The position numbers and the translations under genes are program-made. Below the pieces are notes generated by a model. The model was not told the DNA's origin. It saw only the letters and a list, made by a program, of their open reading frames with translations, and searched no databases. This document shows positions 12,901 through 22,860 of a stretch of DNA of 64,000 nucleotides, piece by piece. Source of the DNA: Trebouxia sp. TZW2008 (lineage: Eukaryota; Chlorophyta; Trebouxiophyceae; Trebouxiales; Trebouxiaceae). Numbering within the stretch: position 1 is the stretch's first letter; each line of letters starts with the position of its first letter. Location: NCBI GenBank assembly GCA_002118135.1, contig BDIU01000185.1, positions 36,158 to 100,157 of the forward strand, in the 5' to 3' direction.

Positions 12901-12944
12901 CAGTCTACGAAATTATGAACCTTCCTCAAATTGAGGAACGATAA
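6942..12944 (+). CDS. NAD-dependent glycerol-3-phosphate dehydrogenase, probably plastidial
   Basis: Seven exons join in phase: 6942-7838, 8152-8274, 9304-9492, 10036-10218, 10991-11109, 11880-11968 and 12805-12944 (TAA), about 579 residues. The enzyme interconverts dihydroxyacetone phosphate and sn-glycerol 3-phosphate, feeding glycerolipid and glycerol synthesis. The Rossmann glycine motif GAGSFGTA lies at about residues 254-261. SVSKGLE and [13 protein letters not shown] carry the two conserved lysines of the family. SGPSFAKE, the substrate-binding [10 protein letters not shown], and [10 protein letters not shown] also match GpsA-type enzymes. About 240 Ser/Thr/Arg/Pro-rich residues precede the enzyme fold, longer than a normal plastid transit peptide. 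The ATG at 6942 opens the long frame. Introns contain tandem copies of the edges of exons 3, 5 and 6, and intron 3 carries a tRNA-Phe-like fragment. Confidence 0.93.
9104..9300 (+). repeat. Decayed copy of the GPDH exon-3 front edge
   Basis: About 145 bp upstream of the true exon 3, 9158-9240 repeats its start (GACAT, CTGCCACAAGATTTGCCAAT, then AAAATGATGTCAGAGCTG) with in-frame damage, including a TAA. The bases before it (9112-9160) also resemble the bases before the true acceptor. This fits one tandem duplication followed by decay. Confidence 0.8.
9679..9735 (+). pseudogene. Partial tRNA-Phe(GAA)-like sequence, organelle type
   Basis: The D-arm-like AGCTCAGATGGTTAGAACAA runs straight into an anticodon arm AAGGACTGAAAATCCTT with anticodon GAA. 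This matches the layout of mitochondrial and plastid tRNA-Phe. A 5' GTTTAAA resembles an organellar acceptor strand, but two extra bases follow it. The T-arm and matching 3' acceptor strand are not present: the sequence departs after GTGTTGGCGG. The preceding ~70 bases are unusually AT-rich. It sits in intron 3 of the glycerol-3-phosphate dehydrogenase gene. I read it as a nuclear insertion of organelle DNA, not a working gene. Confidence 0.65.
10493..10935 (+). repeat. Tandem array (about 69-bp unit) of the GPDH exon-5 front edge
   Basis: Five near-identical 69-bp units start near 10501, 10570, 10640, 10708 and 10777. A worn unit lies near 10892. Each contains GTGCTCAGG followed by GGTGTACTGAGATCAAATA, which is the exon 5 acceptor and first codons (GCAEIR, here GCTEIK or similar). 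The true exon 5 begins at 10991. Each copy therefore presents an AG acceptor and about eight codons of exon. Confidence 0.9.
11130..11480 (+). repeat. Tandem copies of the GPDH exon-5 end and 5' splice site
   Basis: After the true exon end (donor at 11110), its last ~45 bases and donor recur near 11136-11191, 11215-11272, 11292-11345 and, more worn, 11428-11480. The shared core is CTCACCTGCTATGGCAGCCT, followed by CTCACGCAACAG|GTGAG or close variants. Three copies keep a usable CAG|GTGAG or CAG|GTGGG donor. The period is about 75-80 bp. Confidence 0.9.
12020..12190 (+). repeat. Two downstream copies of the GPDH exon-6 end
   Basis: The end of exon 6 (ACATCCTGTC, AGCAGCCGCCAAGTGGCAGA, AGGCGTCAGCACTGCAG|GT) recurs at about 12027-12080 and 12131-12190. 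The spacing is about 105 bp. The last copy keeps the GCAG|GTCAGC donor; the middle one has changed it to GCAGATATG. Confidence 0.85.
12661..12680. repeat. (GA)n microsatellite
   Basis: A run of about ten GA dinucleotides lies in the last intron of the dehydrogenase gene, just before a segment that resembles 14238-14330. Confidence 0.9.
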
Positions 12945-13762
12945 TGCCTGAGCTTGAGTAGATTGCTCTTGGGCCAATTTTGTTCCTGCCTGATTCCACA
13001 TGGTTTGTCGTGGCCAAAAGCGCTGGCCATTCAAGGCACTCTGTTGCTATACCATGGCTGCGGTGTCTTGAAGCAATTTTGAGAGTGAAGCAGTTGAGTA
13101 CGTTGGCTGCCAAGAACAATTGAGGCATGAATTTTAGCAAATCCTGTTGTCTTGATGGTTGATTGTTGGCAATACTTGTGTTAGTTTAGGATTGATAGGG
13201 CACACTAGCTTTGTATGCATGCACAATGTCGATGACGTTATGTTTGATTTCCAGCGCACTGTGCAAAGCATGGTAGCATTGCTTGCAAATCTTGAGCAAT
13301 TTTGGCAATGATTTCAAGACATTATCCAACTGCACCTAGGAACTTAGGTATGTTGATCATCATGACTGTTTGCTGCAGGTTCAGAAATTATTGTACTTAT
13401 AGGATTAGGCTAATCGCATTGTTAGGTCATTGGACCATGGAGTGGCTCCTGACGTTGGAGTCTATAGCGCAATAATCCCATGGTCTACAGACATGATGAT
13501 GTGCTGTGCATGGCATCAGCAATAGCACTTAGCAGCATTTTGGCTTGCTGGTGTGTAGTGCAGCATGCATGCAAGAGTTGATGTAATGCTGCGGCCAAAG
13601 GTGGTGCCCTCTGGTCGTGGTGTTTGTCAGCACAAGGTGGTGTGTCGAAACCAGCTGTTCTTACTGAGTCTGACTTGTCTGCTGAAAATAGCTACTGTCA
13701 CCTAGTGAGTCCATCTACATATTGTTATTAACAATGCACTAAGGGAAGCAGCAAAAAAGATG
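12945..13762. other. Convergent 3' region between GPDH and the LSD1-like gene
   Basis: Both genes end toward this stretch. I see no coding exon that joins to either neighbour. A TGTAA near 13577 could act as a + strand poly(A) signal but is distant. Nothing else is recognised. Confidence 0.4.
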
Positions 13763-15733
13763 TCATATCAAGTCTGGCACTTGCCGCTGACTATGCTGTT
13801 GTCTAGCTTGATTAGGTGGTTGTTCACCTGCTCTTTGGCCTGTTGCTGATGTGACACCCACCACATAGTCTTCCACCTAACAGCGCACAAAAGAAGTGAC
13901 ACAAATACCCTGCTACAGTGAAAAGTATGTCGTGCAGACATCAAGCAGCAATGGTCATGTTGTTTATTTGACATCACACCAGAGGCACAACGAGAATGAT
14001 TTGAGTGTGATGGGCTGGAAACACATCAAGCAGCAACGGCAAGGTTCTTGGTTCGTAATCATACTAGAGGCACTGAGAATCGACAATCTGAGTGCAACTG
14101 GCTGAAACTGGTAGTCAAACCTGCCACTGACAGGTCAAGGTATGCATACCAGATTACAGCGAGTTGCACCCAATTCGTCGTGGCTGAGTGCCTCAGATCT
14201 GAATTGTTTCAACTCACTTGAGAGCGCATGAAAGCGTGCTTTTCACACTTAAGCCAGCCAACAAGCTTGGTTGGATGTGCCTTACAGTCGCAATGACAAT
14301 ATATTCATCAAATGACGATGACTGCAGCAGTCAAGCCTTACCTCATTACCATCTGCATCTAAAGTGGGTGGATTCACAATCACAACAGTCTGGGACTGTT
14401 GGGGCCGCGAACTGCCAGAGCCGCTATCTGCCCTATTGGAAAGGCCCTGCCCTTGCTGTGACGGCGCACTGGTGATAGATTGCTGATTGACTGGTGTGAC
14501 CGTATTGCACACTGCACACTTGACGGAAGCTGCTCCAAAAGCGTACATGAGGGTGATATGGCAGCAGCTGCAAATTATATGACCTATTTGGTTTGCCTGC
14601 ATTCACCAAACGCATGCTTTAGTCAGCAGCAGCTGCAACCTATATGACCCTTTTGGTTTGCCTGCATTCACCAAACGCATGCTTGAGTCAGCAATGATTG
14701 CAATGATCTGTTGCATGCTATGGTGTCTGCTTCTTATGCTGAACTTGTATCTGCCACAAATTTGCCACAACAAGCTGCCAGAAAAACATTTTGTGGTGTG
14801 TTAAACTGTTGTCACAGATCGTGATCTCAGCACTGTACAGTCTCACTGCCAACCAACATCTTACCGACATTGAGTTATTGATGTTCCCACACAATGAGCA
14901 TTGCACTTGCGACGCTCCTCTTGGGTACATGAGTGTTACTCTACACTGAGCATTTGAGCATGTGAGCTGTGCTGAGTTGCCGCCTGCAGAATCAGGGCAA
15001 AGAGTTGCCGGTTTTTCTTGCAGAGTCATATAAGGGGCACTCTCAGTTGCTTTCAGTTGACTATCAAGAAAAGGATTGACAATTTTCCTGATCATATACA
15101 TATTGCCTGCTCTACCGGCCCGAACAGCAGGGAAGGACATCCACTACATGACTACTGAACGCCTGACAGGTATAATTCTGTCACAGCACATATGTTGTTG
15201 GCGACAAACGACGCACATGCGCTGGAAAGAGCAACCAGTAACTATAATCGTTATAACAGCGCATGCAAAGCATGACTGTAAAACTCTTTATCAACAATGG
15301 GCCATGGGCGCTTGAACTGATGGGCGCTTGAACTGACCTCCACTGAGTGGCACTGGTGTGATCTCACCACAGCGCGCACAGCGCACATTCTGTGCTCCCT
15401 GCATGAATGATGCTTCTTTTGACTTTTGTCAAGTCAAGCCAAATGTTAAAGTTGAGCCTGTGACGCATGCAGGCATGTAACAGCAGCCATACCTGGGGAT
15501 ATAGCAGAAGAGTTGTGCAGTTTGCACAGACTATATTACTTTGCGGCCCAGCTGCAATTCAAGACAAGGCTTGCAGAATTTGATCCGTATCTCATACATG
15601 TCCAGCGTGTTTCAGCGTGTCCAAAGGTCGCTGAATTTTTTGGCTGCTTACTTTGCTGCATCGGAGGTGGTCTGTTGGGAGGGACATTTGGTATAGAATA
15701 CTGCTGAGTGTTGCCATAGTAGTTTGCATACAT
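13763..15733 (-). CDS. LSD1/LOL-type triple zinc-finger protein
   Basis: Six exons join in phase: 15652-15733, 15493-15551, 15338-15398, 14865-14983, 14342-14596 and 13763-13876, about 229 residues. Three LSD1 zinc ribbons are visible, each with C-x(n)-C, a (L/T)L(L/M)Y core, GA, and a closing C-x2-C. The cysteines are about C36/C39/C54/C57, C76/C81/C96/C99 and C116/C119/C134/C137. The second finger has four residues, not two, between its first cysteines (CSNAQC). A Pro/Gln/Tyr-rich N-terminus ([15 protein letters not shown]) precedes them, and a Ser/Gln linker leads to [11 protein letters not shown] and [12 protein letters not shown], which matches the conserved tail of plant LSD1 proteins. 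In plants these proteins restrain cell death and bind transcription factors and metacaspases; the role here is by family. Intron 4 duplicates the exon 5 acceptor region. Confidence 0.9.
14560..14695 (-). repeat. Direct duplication of the LSD1-like exon-5 front edge
   Basis: The acceptor and first ~30 bases of exon 5 (14565-14630 on the + strand) are repeated about 65 bp away at 14630-14695. The shared core is GGTTTGCCTGCATTCACCAA followed by ACGCATGCTT. The copy keeps a CTGCATTCACC context, so it preserves an alternative AG on the - strand. Confidence 0.85.
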
Positions 15734-17219
15734 CTGGTGAGTGCGCTGCTCAGCAGGCGGACTTCAATATGCAGTAATCTACGCCATCAGCGGAATCAGG
15801 CGAAATTAAGAGTCCAGGTTGCTGCTGTATTCACGTTCGAAGCGTTCAAGGACTGATCACGACACGCCTAGACCAACTCAGTCCAAAGGGGCAAGCTGCT
15901 GCACTCGCGTCACGGTGGACTTTTGAAATTCAGGCAATGCAGTGCTCGCAAGAAACCAGCAGTGTTGGCGTTTATTCCTGCTGACAGAGTTTGTGTCGAG
16001 CACACGACCTCTGCAATCGCACAAACAAGCGTTATGTGTGACTGATGGCATGACTAACTGTGTGCAGCATGACACAATGCCTGGAAGTCAGGAAGGCAAC
16101 TTGCCCAGCAGTCAATGTGTTTCGCACTGGGAAGAAAGCAGCTTGCATGCGGCTTGCCAACTTTGCGAGCAGCTTAACACTTGTATCTCTATGGCCAACC
16201 GCAAGCTGCTTGCAACTGCTTGCAAGCTGAACTAGAGAAACAACCAAGTGCAAACATAGGCACACAGGGCCTAGGCTCCTACTGGCTTCACCCTGGGTAG
16301 CGCAGTGGCTATCCACTGGATAACTGGCTTTTTAGATCACCGTCGTAAGCAAAAATTGCACTACGCTATTCACCTGGGAAAACCCCTCCCTTTATTTGTA
16401 GTGTCTTACAGTCACACAACCGCAGCCTGTCTTGATCCACGACTTGCATGCACATTTAGCATCAATGAGGCAGCACAAGCTGAATTCATCTTCGGCATTG
16501 GAGACCGCCTTGTAGCTGGACGCATCTTGCAATCTGCCCAAACTCATGATCTACGTTTTCTGGAGATTGCCATCAACAGGAAGGACATATGCGTGTTGCA
16601 AGTAACTTACAAAAAACATTTCTCCTTTAGCTTGTGGCAATCTGCAGATCGCCTCGGACTGCCTGCGGGCTGTGCTTTGTGTTGCACTTTCTTGTGCACT
16701 GACCAAGGTCATGATCGCGAGTTTGAGCATGATGATTGTGATCACCAGTTTGAGAATGACCCATGGCACAAATTGGGTCATGGTAGTACCAGTGTTGACA
16801 TGCGTACATGACAGGCAGCCACAAACATACATGGCAAACTGTTCACTACTCTGAGAGCAATGTCTGACTGAGAGGATCCATTGTGCTGTCAATTGAAAGT
16901 CATACTGCTTGAACAGCTCTTGTCCAAATGGCCAGACATAGTCACAGGTGCTCTCCAAACGTCTGTGCTTGTTATAGCTGTACCACCTGAACCTGATTAT
17001 GCCAGAGCCACTGATCATGGCTTCAAATGCATGAGCCCATGCTCATGACATGTACAGTTGACTGTACAGTTGACCTATACAAAGCATTCATCAGCAAACA
17101 CGGCAATTGCAAAATGCCACAACCAGTCGTGCTGCAGCAGCAGCAGTGCATAGCACATCTCAAGGTGTCGAGATAATCTAGCTTTGCAATGATCTGCATT
17201 GTACACTGATGCCCTCATG
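15734..17219. other. Region without a supported gene
   Basis: It includes the upstream region of the LSD1-like gene. A 168-codon + strand reading frame at 16305-16811 and a - strand frame at 16551-17018 overlap each other. Neither shows a family motif or convincing splice partners. One could be an exon of the adjacent membrane-protein gene, but this is not supported. Confidence 0.35.
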
Positions 17220-17783
17220 TCAGGTAGCTTTGTTTGGTTTTGAATACACACCACCGTCAAACTTGTGATAGCGTTGCCACTCAAGGTTGACGCCGTTTCT
17301 CTGAGCCAACTCTTTTTCTGCCATGGCTGCTGCAAAGCGCCTTTTGGATGTCTCAATAGCAACTTTAGCAGCATCGTCAAATAGCATGTGAGGGGTGTTA
17401 TGCACAGGCAGTTGTATTTTGCTCTGCATGAAGTCTGATGCGCTGCTGTTGTCAGAAGCCTGTCTCCAAGTGGCCTTCAAGTGCAGCTGTTCTGAGAGAA
17501 TTGCAGGAACTGACAGATGGAAATCAGCAATCATGCCGACTGCCACAACCATGATCAGCGTCACTGCTAGCATCTGCCAACCAGAGAGTCTGTGCTGACT
17601 GCCTAGGGTCCCATTTTTGAGAGGCGCTTGGTGCTCACCATGTTTGCACTGATCCTGCTGCTGTTCCTCTATGTCATTTCTGTAAAGCATGGAGCTGACT
17701 GGAGCTTTGGTCGCTGGATGCTGCGTGTGACTGTCGACTACACTGTGAAAGCCTGGCTTGCCAGCGGAGTTTGGCTGATACAT
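17220..17783 (-). CDS. Single-pass membrane protein, type II-like, unrecognised
   Basis: An open frame of 187 residues starts at ATG 17783. A hydrophilic ~65-residue N-terminus is followed by one clear membrane segment (MLAVTLIMVVAVGMI, about residues 70-85). A charged helical part and a region ending near GVNLEWQRYHKFDGG follow. This layout fits a type II Golgi or ER protein. The frame stops at TGA 17220, but GGTG|GTGTGT just before it could be a 5' splice site, so the gene may continue into 16.3-17.0 kb. I cannot assign a family. Confidence 0.5.
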   Translation of the reverse strand: MYQPNSAGKPGFHSVVDSHTQHPATKAPVSSMLYRNDIEEQQQDQCKHGEHQAPLKNGTLGSQHRLSGWQMLAVTLIMVVAVGMIADFHLSVPAILSEQLHLKATWRQASDNSSASDFMQSKIQLPVHNTPHMLFDDAAKVAIETSKRRFAAAMAEKELAQRNGVNLEWQRYHKFDGGVYSKPNKAT

Positions 17784-19078
17784 GAGCAGGACAATGCCTC
17801 AAGCCTTAAGGTGAAAGCCCAAGCTGTTACCCTACCAGCAGTTGCTGCTGGAATTGATCCTACATAACAGCCAAAGCAAAGCTCATAACGGTGCTAAAGC
17901 ACAACAACCATGGTTCTGAGGCTGCTTCAATTGCAAGGCTTGACAGGTTGGCAATCACTCAAGACAGACAGCCCTGCACTGTCACAGCCATGCTGCAGCA
18001 AGGACGGTGCCTGAGAGTGCTACCAGGATGCACAACTCGACAATGCGTAAGCTGCAGGTCTTGCTTGAAGCCTACCTTTCCCTTGGCTTTGCTTCGTGCG
18101 AAAGCCGCTGTGACCGCCGAAGCAGGCGAAGCGCAGAAGCTTCGCAGTCTGGTGTCCACCGCTATCCCCTCACTAGCACTGCTTCAGCCTGGCAGCTTGA
18201 TCGCCTCTGTTCGCGTGCTGCGCAGCATAGTGTTACGCTCATAGCATGAGCAGCATGACGGCGATCCTGCTTGCAGGCCTAGGTGGCTCACGGGCAGCAT
18301 TCATCGGTCCGATCAAAAACGTATGCATGGGTCCTGGCAATCATTATGGCTGCAGGGAGGCAATCACTATGCCAAGCCATCGATCTACAGCGCAGCATTC
18401 GAGCACACTCGTGGTGTGGCGCTTTTATTGAGCCTTCCCAAAGCAGCCTGAACGGCAGCTAAATCAGAGTCAGATTCTGATGCAGTGTTACAGTCACACT
18501 GCATCAGAATCTCAGTAACTGTGCAGCCCAGCAAAGGGCCTGTGCTGAGTCAGATGTCGTCTTGCAACTGTGCAATATGCTGTCAGAGACTTGGTGTTCA
18601 ACAGGTTGGTCTGGAAGCAGCTGGTGCAGGCTAAGAAGACAACTCATTGCCAGCTGAGCTCAATTGCTCAAGTAATCTAGCTCTATAGAGCAGGGGTTGT
18701 ACAAAAGATGGGTGGGCCATCCCCGCAACGTCTACAGCAGATACATAACAGGTCTTCAGGTCAAGCGTACAACAACGCCAAAGGCCTGTGCAACTAGGGG
18801 ACCATCACTAAGCAAAGTGTTTTGCCATTCCTGTTCTCATGGCATCTGCAGTCACGAGCATTGCCAAAGCAATGTCGGCGGTCTGTGCATTTGCAAACGC
18901 ATGCACATCATAGTGCGTGCTGCATAGGGCATACATGTACAGCAGTATCTGGTGCTACAGATATACTTGGTGCTGACAAAAAGTACATTGAATTTCTTTT
19001 GAGCCATACAGACATTGACACGCAGAGCGACAAGATTGAGTCCAGAGCAAAGGCTGATAACAATGGGCATCTGCCTTG
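17784..19078. other. Region without a firm gene; one GC-richer patch and a hairpin
   Basis: Around 17990-18250 a GC-richer stretch gives a + strand reading with a transit-peptide look, but it stops at about 18244 and no downstream exon joins it convincingly. The perfect hairpin at 18472-18512 is listed separately. The rest probably includes the 3' UTR of the - strand ATG18-like gene. Confidence 0.35.
18472..18512. repeat. Perfect 17-bp inverted repeat with a 7-nt loop
   Basis: AGATTCTGATGCAGTGT at 18472-18488 is followed by loop TACAGTC and the exact reverse complement at 18496-18512. On the - strand a TGTAA lies at the stem-loop junction (18487-18491), about 590 bp past the ATG18-like stop. 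It could be a 3'-end element, a small inverted-repeat transposon remnant or a small-RNA hairpin. Confidence 0.85.
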
Positions 19079-22000
19079 TCAACTGCCAGACTCCACAAAT
19101 CTGCATAGTGAATCTTGTCTGCAGATGCCGCCCTTTTCTGGGTCAAATGAGGCAGTGTAGAAGCTGCCGCTGGCACTGACAACCAACAGGCTGCTGTTGT
19201 TCGCTCCAAATCCGACCACAGCTCTTGTGTCTTCTGGTAATCGGTACTGGGCAAACGACCGCTCTGAAGCAAAGTAGGGGACGGGAAGGAACGACTGCAG
19301 TCGACAGACACTGTCATAAACAAACTAAACTCTTTCTGTGTCGCAGCAGCATGTCTTGTGAAGCGTCGTGTGCAACTGTCTCACAAGCGCAAAATGAAGT
19401 GATCAGCGGGCACAGTAAGTGCTGGCATCACAATATCCTAGGAGACCAACAGGAAAATTCCAGACTGAACAGCTACAATAGCTTGATGGACACGGCTGCT
19501 GCATGGGAATGCCTCAGGTGGGACAAGGCTGCAAGGCAGACAGCACCAGTGCTATCACAATGATCAAAGACAAGACCACCTTTCATCAGCTGATCTGCCT
19601 CTGAACTCATCAGCATGACACACACCCCTGTCTTTGCTGCAGAATTGATGATGACATAATTGTTTGATGTGCATGCACATATCATGCACATCAAGCCTGA
19701 TGAATACACTGCTCATGTGTTTGTGCAGTGTTCAGTGATGTAAAATGTACAGCAGCAAAAGCCCTACACTGACAAACTTGAGGGCAGAGACTGGGTTTTT
19801 GGGGCTGCTGCCGTCTGTCTGATTGGCTGTAGCGTCTGTGGAGGGAATAGCCGCTGTGCGGTGAGGATCTAGATTGAAGACATGCACTGTGCCTTTGTCA
19901 CTTGACACTGCCACAAACTGAGGCATGTCCCCTCGTGAGAACGTGATGCTGAAAATTGTAGCTGGATCAGCGCCTCTTCTTAGCTCCTGGATGTAGCAGC
20001 AAGGTAGATGGGTCTAGTGTCATACTAGTTGCAGTGAGGCAGCTGTACTGAGACATGCCTGGCAGCATGTCGGTGCTTGCGTGCTGCATAGCATGCTGAT
20101 ACTGAGTCATTGCACAAGTGCAGTTGCAAAGGTCTCGTCTTTATTCAAAGCTGTGTACGCAATACATCAGGAATGCAGGCTGCCAACAAGCTCGCAGTCC
20201 TCAAAACAAGCTTGTCCAAAGCTGTGTACGCAATACATTAGGCATGCCGGCCGTTCATAAGGCCTCAGCCTCAACAAGGCAAAGAACACCTATAGCTTTG
20301 ACCTATGGATGCTTCCCGATGCTTATCCAACAAATGAACAATCCCAACAGGACAATCATTGCCAAGCTGTGCGTGAGGAGTAGCATTGAAGCAGACTCTT
20401 CCAACATACCTGTAGCTTTGAGCCATCAGTGGTTGAGAAGACCCTGATGAGGGTGCCCTTCTCAGATGCTGTGGCCAACAGCTTGCCATCTAGTGATAAG
20501 GCTAAGGACGCCAGCGCTGTTGTATGCGCCTGCACAAACTTTGTCCGCCGCACATCATACAGCTCAACTCGCACCTGCATGCCATTAGGTACAGCTCTTC
20601 AGCATCACCATGGTACAATAGCTTGCACACTACTGCATAGGTACCTTGTATGTGTGGCTTTCAGTGTATTTGGGCAATGAGATGACAAAGAAGCTAGTGA
20701 CTTTGTTGCTTCATTGTCATGCAGCCAAAAATAGAGCGTGGGATGCTGCATTGCAGGTACATGTGCCATGAGTCATGCATGCGTTGTAGTCTGCTGATGA
20801 AAGCCTGAATGGCAGGACTGCAGAAAAGCGCTTAGTTCACCTACCTGTCCGCAATGTAGGCCTGGGCAGGCCATGACAGTATTATCTTGCGCTGGTGACA
20901 AGGCCACAAGGCCCAGGGTGTTGCTGACGGTCTCTATGGAGTGCAGAAGCTTCAAGTCTTTGAAGTCATAGACCAAGACTTTGTGCTCCAAAGCCACAAC
21001 TATCTTTTCCCTTCTGAGTTTAACTGCCCTGACCTGCAGCATGGGAAATGTACATTGCAAGCATGCTTGCAAGATGATACCATTGCAACATGCTGATGCT
21101 CTGCGTAAGATGAGGCAGCACAGGAGCATGGAAGCTATGTTTCTGCTGGCTAGGAAAGCTGAAGTTTTGGTCCCGTCCAGCGCCTGACGCAACATTTTGC
21201 CGGCATTGAGCCATGTTGGTGATTGCAAGGGTGTCCAATAGTGCATGTGTGCAGAAGCATGCATGGCACTGCTTCTGCGCACATGCCTAGCCTGACCCCA
21301 GGCTACCAAAGCAATGTAGCAGTAGCAGTCCCCACTTGCAGTCAAAAGCACTTTTCAAACAGCTCCGTTGCAAGGAAGACACAGCGTCCTTCAACAGCTT
21401 GACAGAGCTTCTCAGGAAGACTGCGGTGCAAAAGCCATGACAGCAAAAATGTAGCTAACCTGGCTGCGGAAGCTGAGCTCTCCTATACACCGATTCTGAT
21501 GATCATCCCAGATCATGACCTGTGCAATGCAATGAGCAATCGTTAGCACAGTACCATGAGCTATCTGCAGTGACCCTGTCAGGAGGAGTCTGAGTGACAA
21601 CTTTGCATGCACGCACCAGACTTGAGCAATTCAAGCAATTCTTGTGCAGTGCACCGGGTAAGCGCATCAATGGCACACACTTGAGCAATTCCAAGCAATG
21701 ATCCTGCAGTGAGTTGGGTGAGAGCGTTGCTGACTGGCAGTATGTATAGTTGACTGCACAGCATGCTGGGAGGATGATTGTTGGCAGACACAGCATGCTG
21801 ATGCACATTGGTACAGTACTTGCTCCTTAATGAACCACTCAGAATAGGGATATTCTTGTTGTCAGGTCATTGCGATTGGGTACCATCCACTACACTCTGA
21901 CTGCAATATGACCTGTCAGTAGGGTTCATTTGATGTCAGGACATTTGTGTTGGTGCCCAAAGCAGTCATTATCAGGAGACATTACAGAGGCTGTCCCTAA

Positions 22001-22434
22001 GTTGTCAGGCCAGTGGCACAGAGAGCTGCTGACCTTGCTTGGGGGCCATCTTGGTGTGTCGCCTCCACCCACTAGAGCAAATATGTTACATCTGAACAAC
22101 ATCTCCACAATACCTATGCCGCCATCCTTGAAGCTGCGTCTCATCTGCAGCAGCTGAAGACAGGGTGTGATCACACAGTCTGTGTTGTGCGTGCGGATTG
22201 CACGTCTTACTCAGCACTTGAGTGCAGAGAGATGATCATATCACTGGTCCAGGCAGCATGCATCAGAGGGCAAAAGTGATGATGAAGTGGTAAGCAGGCA
22301 TCCAGAGGAGAAAGTACCTTTTCTTGGAAGGGGTCGCAGTTATACACCCTGAAGCCATCGTTTGTCCCGCAAGACATGCACCCTTGATCTTGATTGAAGC
22401 CAAAATACTGTATCCTGAGCGCCTCTCTGACCAT
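19079..22434 (-). CDS. ATG18: ATG18/WIPI (PROPPIN) autophagy beta-propeller
   Basis: Seven exons join in phase: 22318-22434, 22034-22144, 21460-21519, 20845-21033, 20410-20574, 19774-19986 and 19079-19294, about 356 residues, the usual size. The start [19 protein letters not shown] and the following YNCDPF are typical of the first blade. The hallmark phosphoinositide-binding motif appears as LRRG (about 216-219, usually FRRG/LRRG). It is followed by [12 protein letters not shown] and, in the last exon, [33 protein letters not shown] marks blade 5. In autophagy, these proteins bind PI3P/PI(3,5)P2 on the phagophore and vacuole and act with ATG2. It is divergent from the CHZ1-like gene with 426 bp between start codons. 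Intron 5 has a copy of the exon 5 end and a 69-bp duplication. Confidence 0.94.
20140..20315 (-). repeat. Duplications in ATG18-like intron 5
   Basis: CAAAGCTGTGTACGCAATAC recurs 69 bp apart (near 20147 and 20216). Separately, 20288-20312 repeats the end of exon 5 with its donor (ACCTATAGCTTTGACC against the true ACCTGTAGCTTTGAGCC at 20408). The copy keeps a possible - strand 5' splice site. Confidence 0.7.
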
Positions 22435-22860
22435 TGTGATCTGTCTCTGCTACGAAGCTGAGACCAAGTGAAGCCAAGACTGCAAGGTGCTGCAGGATGT
22501 GGCAGTGTGCTGACGCACAGCTTGCTCTGCCAGTGACTGAGTACAGCACAAGCTCAACACAGTCGCAGATCGCTCCGATGACTGTGCCAAGCGGGTCGGA
22601 CCGTGACCTGAAAGCTGGTCGATTGTGCAAAGTCAACGCGCGCAACTGGGGGGATCTACCACGCAAGGCACGTGACTGCTTGGGCTGACAACTCTTCAAC
22701 GCCAGCGCCTTTTGCTGCCAGAGTCTTATTGACTTCTTACCGCGCTGTTGAGCTAGCAAGAGTGCAAGCTCGCTCGCAACAGGAGGAGGCGCCAAAGATC
22801 AGCAGATTGTGTGGGGGAGCAAACTTCTTATACCATCCTGTGCTTTTCTTGTGTAACAGA
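22435..22860. promoter_or_regulatory. Bidirectional promoter region, ATG18-like and CHZ1-like
   Basis: Both genes start from this 426-bp interval and run apart. It is somewhat GC-richer than the introns. No TATA-like box or named element was identified with confidence. Confidence 0.5.

Noticed and set aside
16270..16345. Possible tRNA near GGGTAGCGCAGTGGCTATCC
   Set aside because: No cloverleaf: anticodon and T arms do not pair.
16305..16811. 168-codon + strand open frame
   Set aside because: It opens with GTG, overlaps an opposing frame, and lacks recognisable motifs or splice partners.
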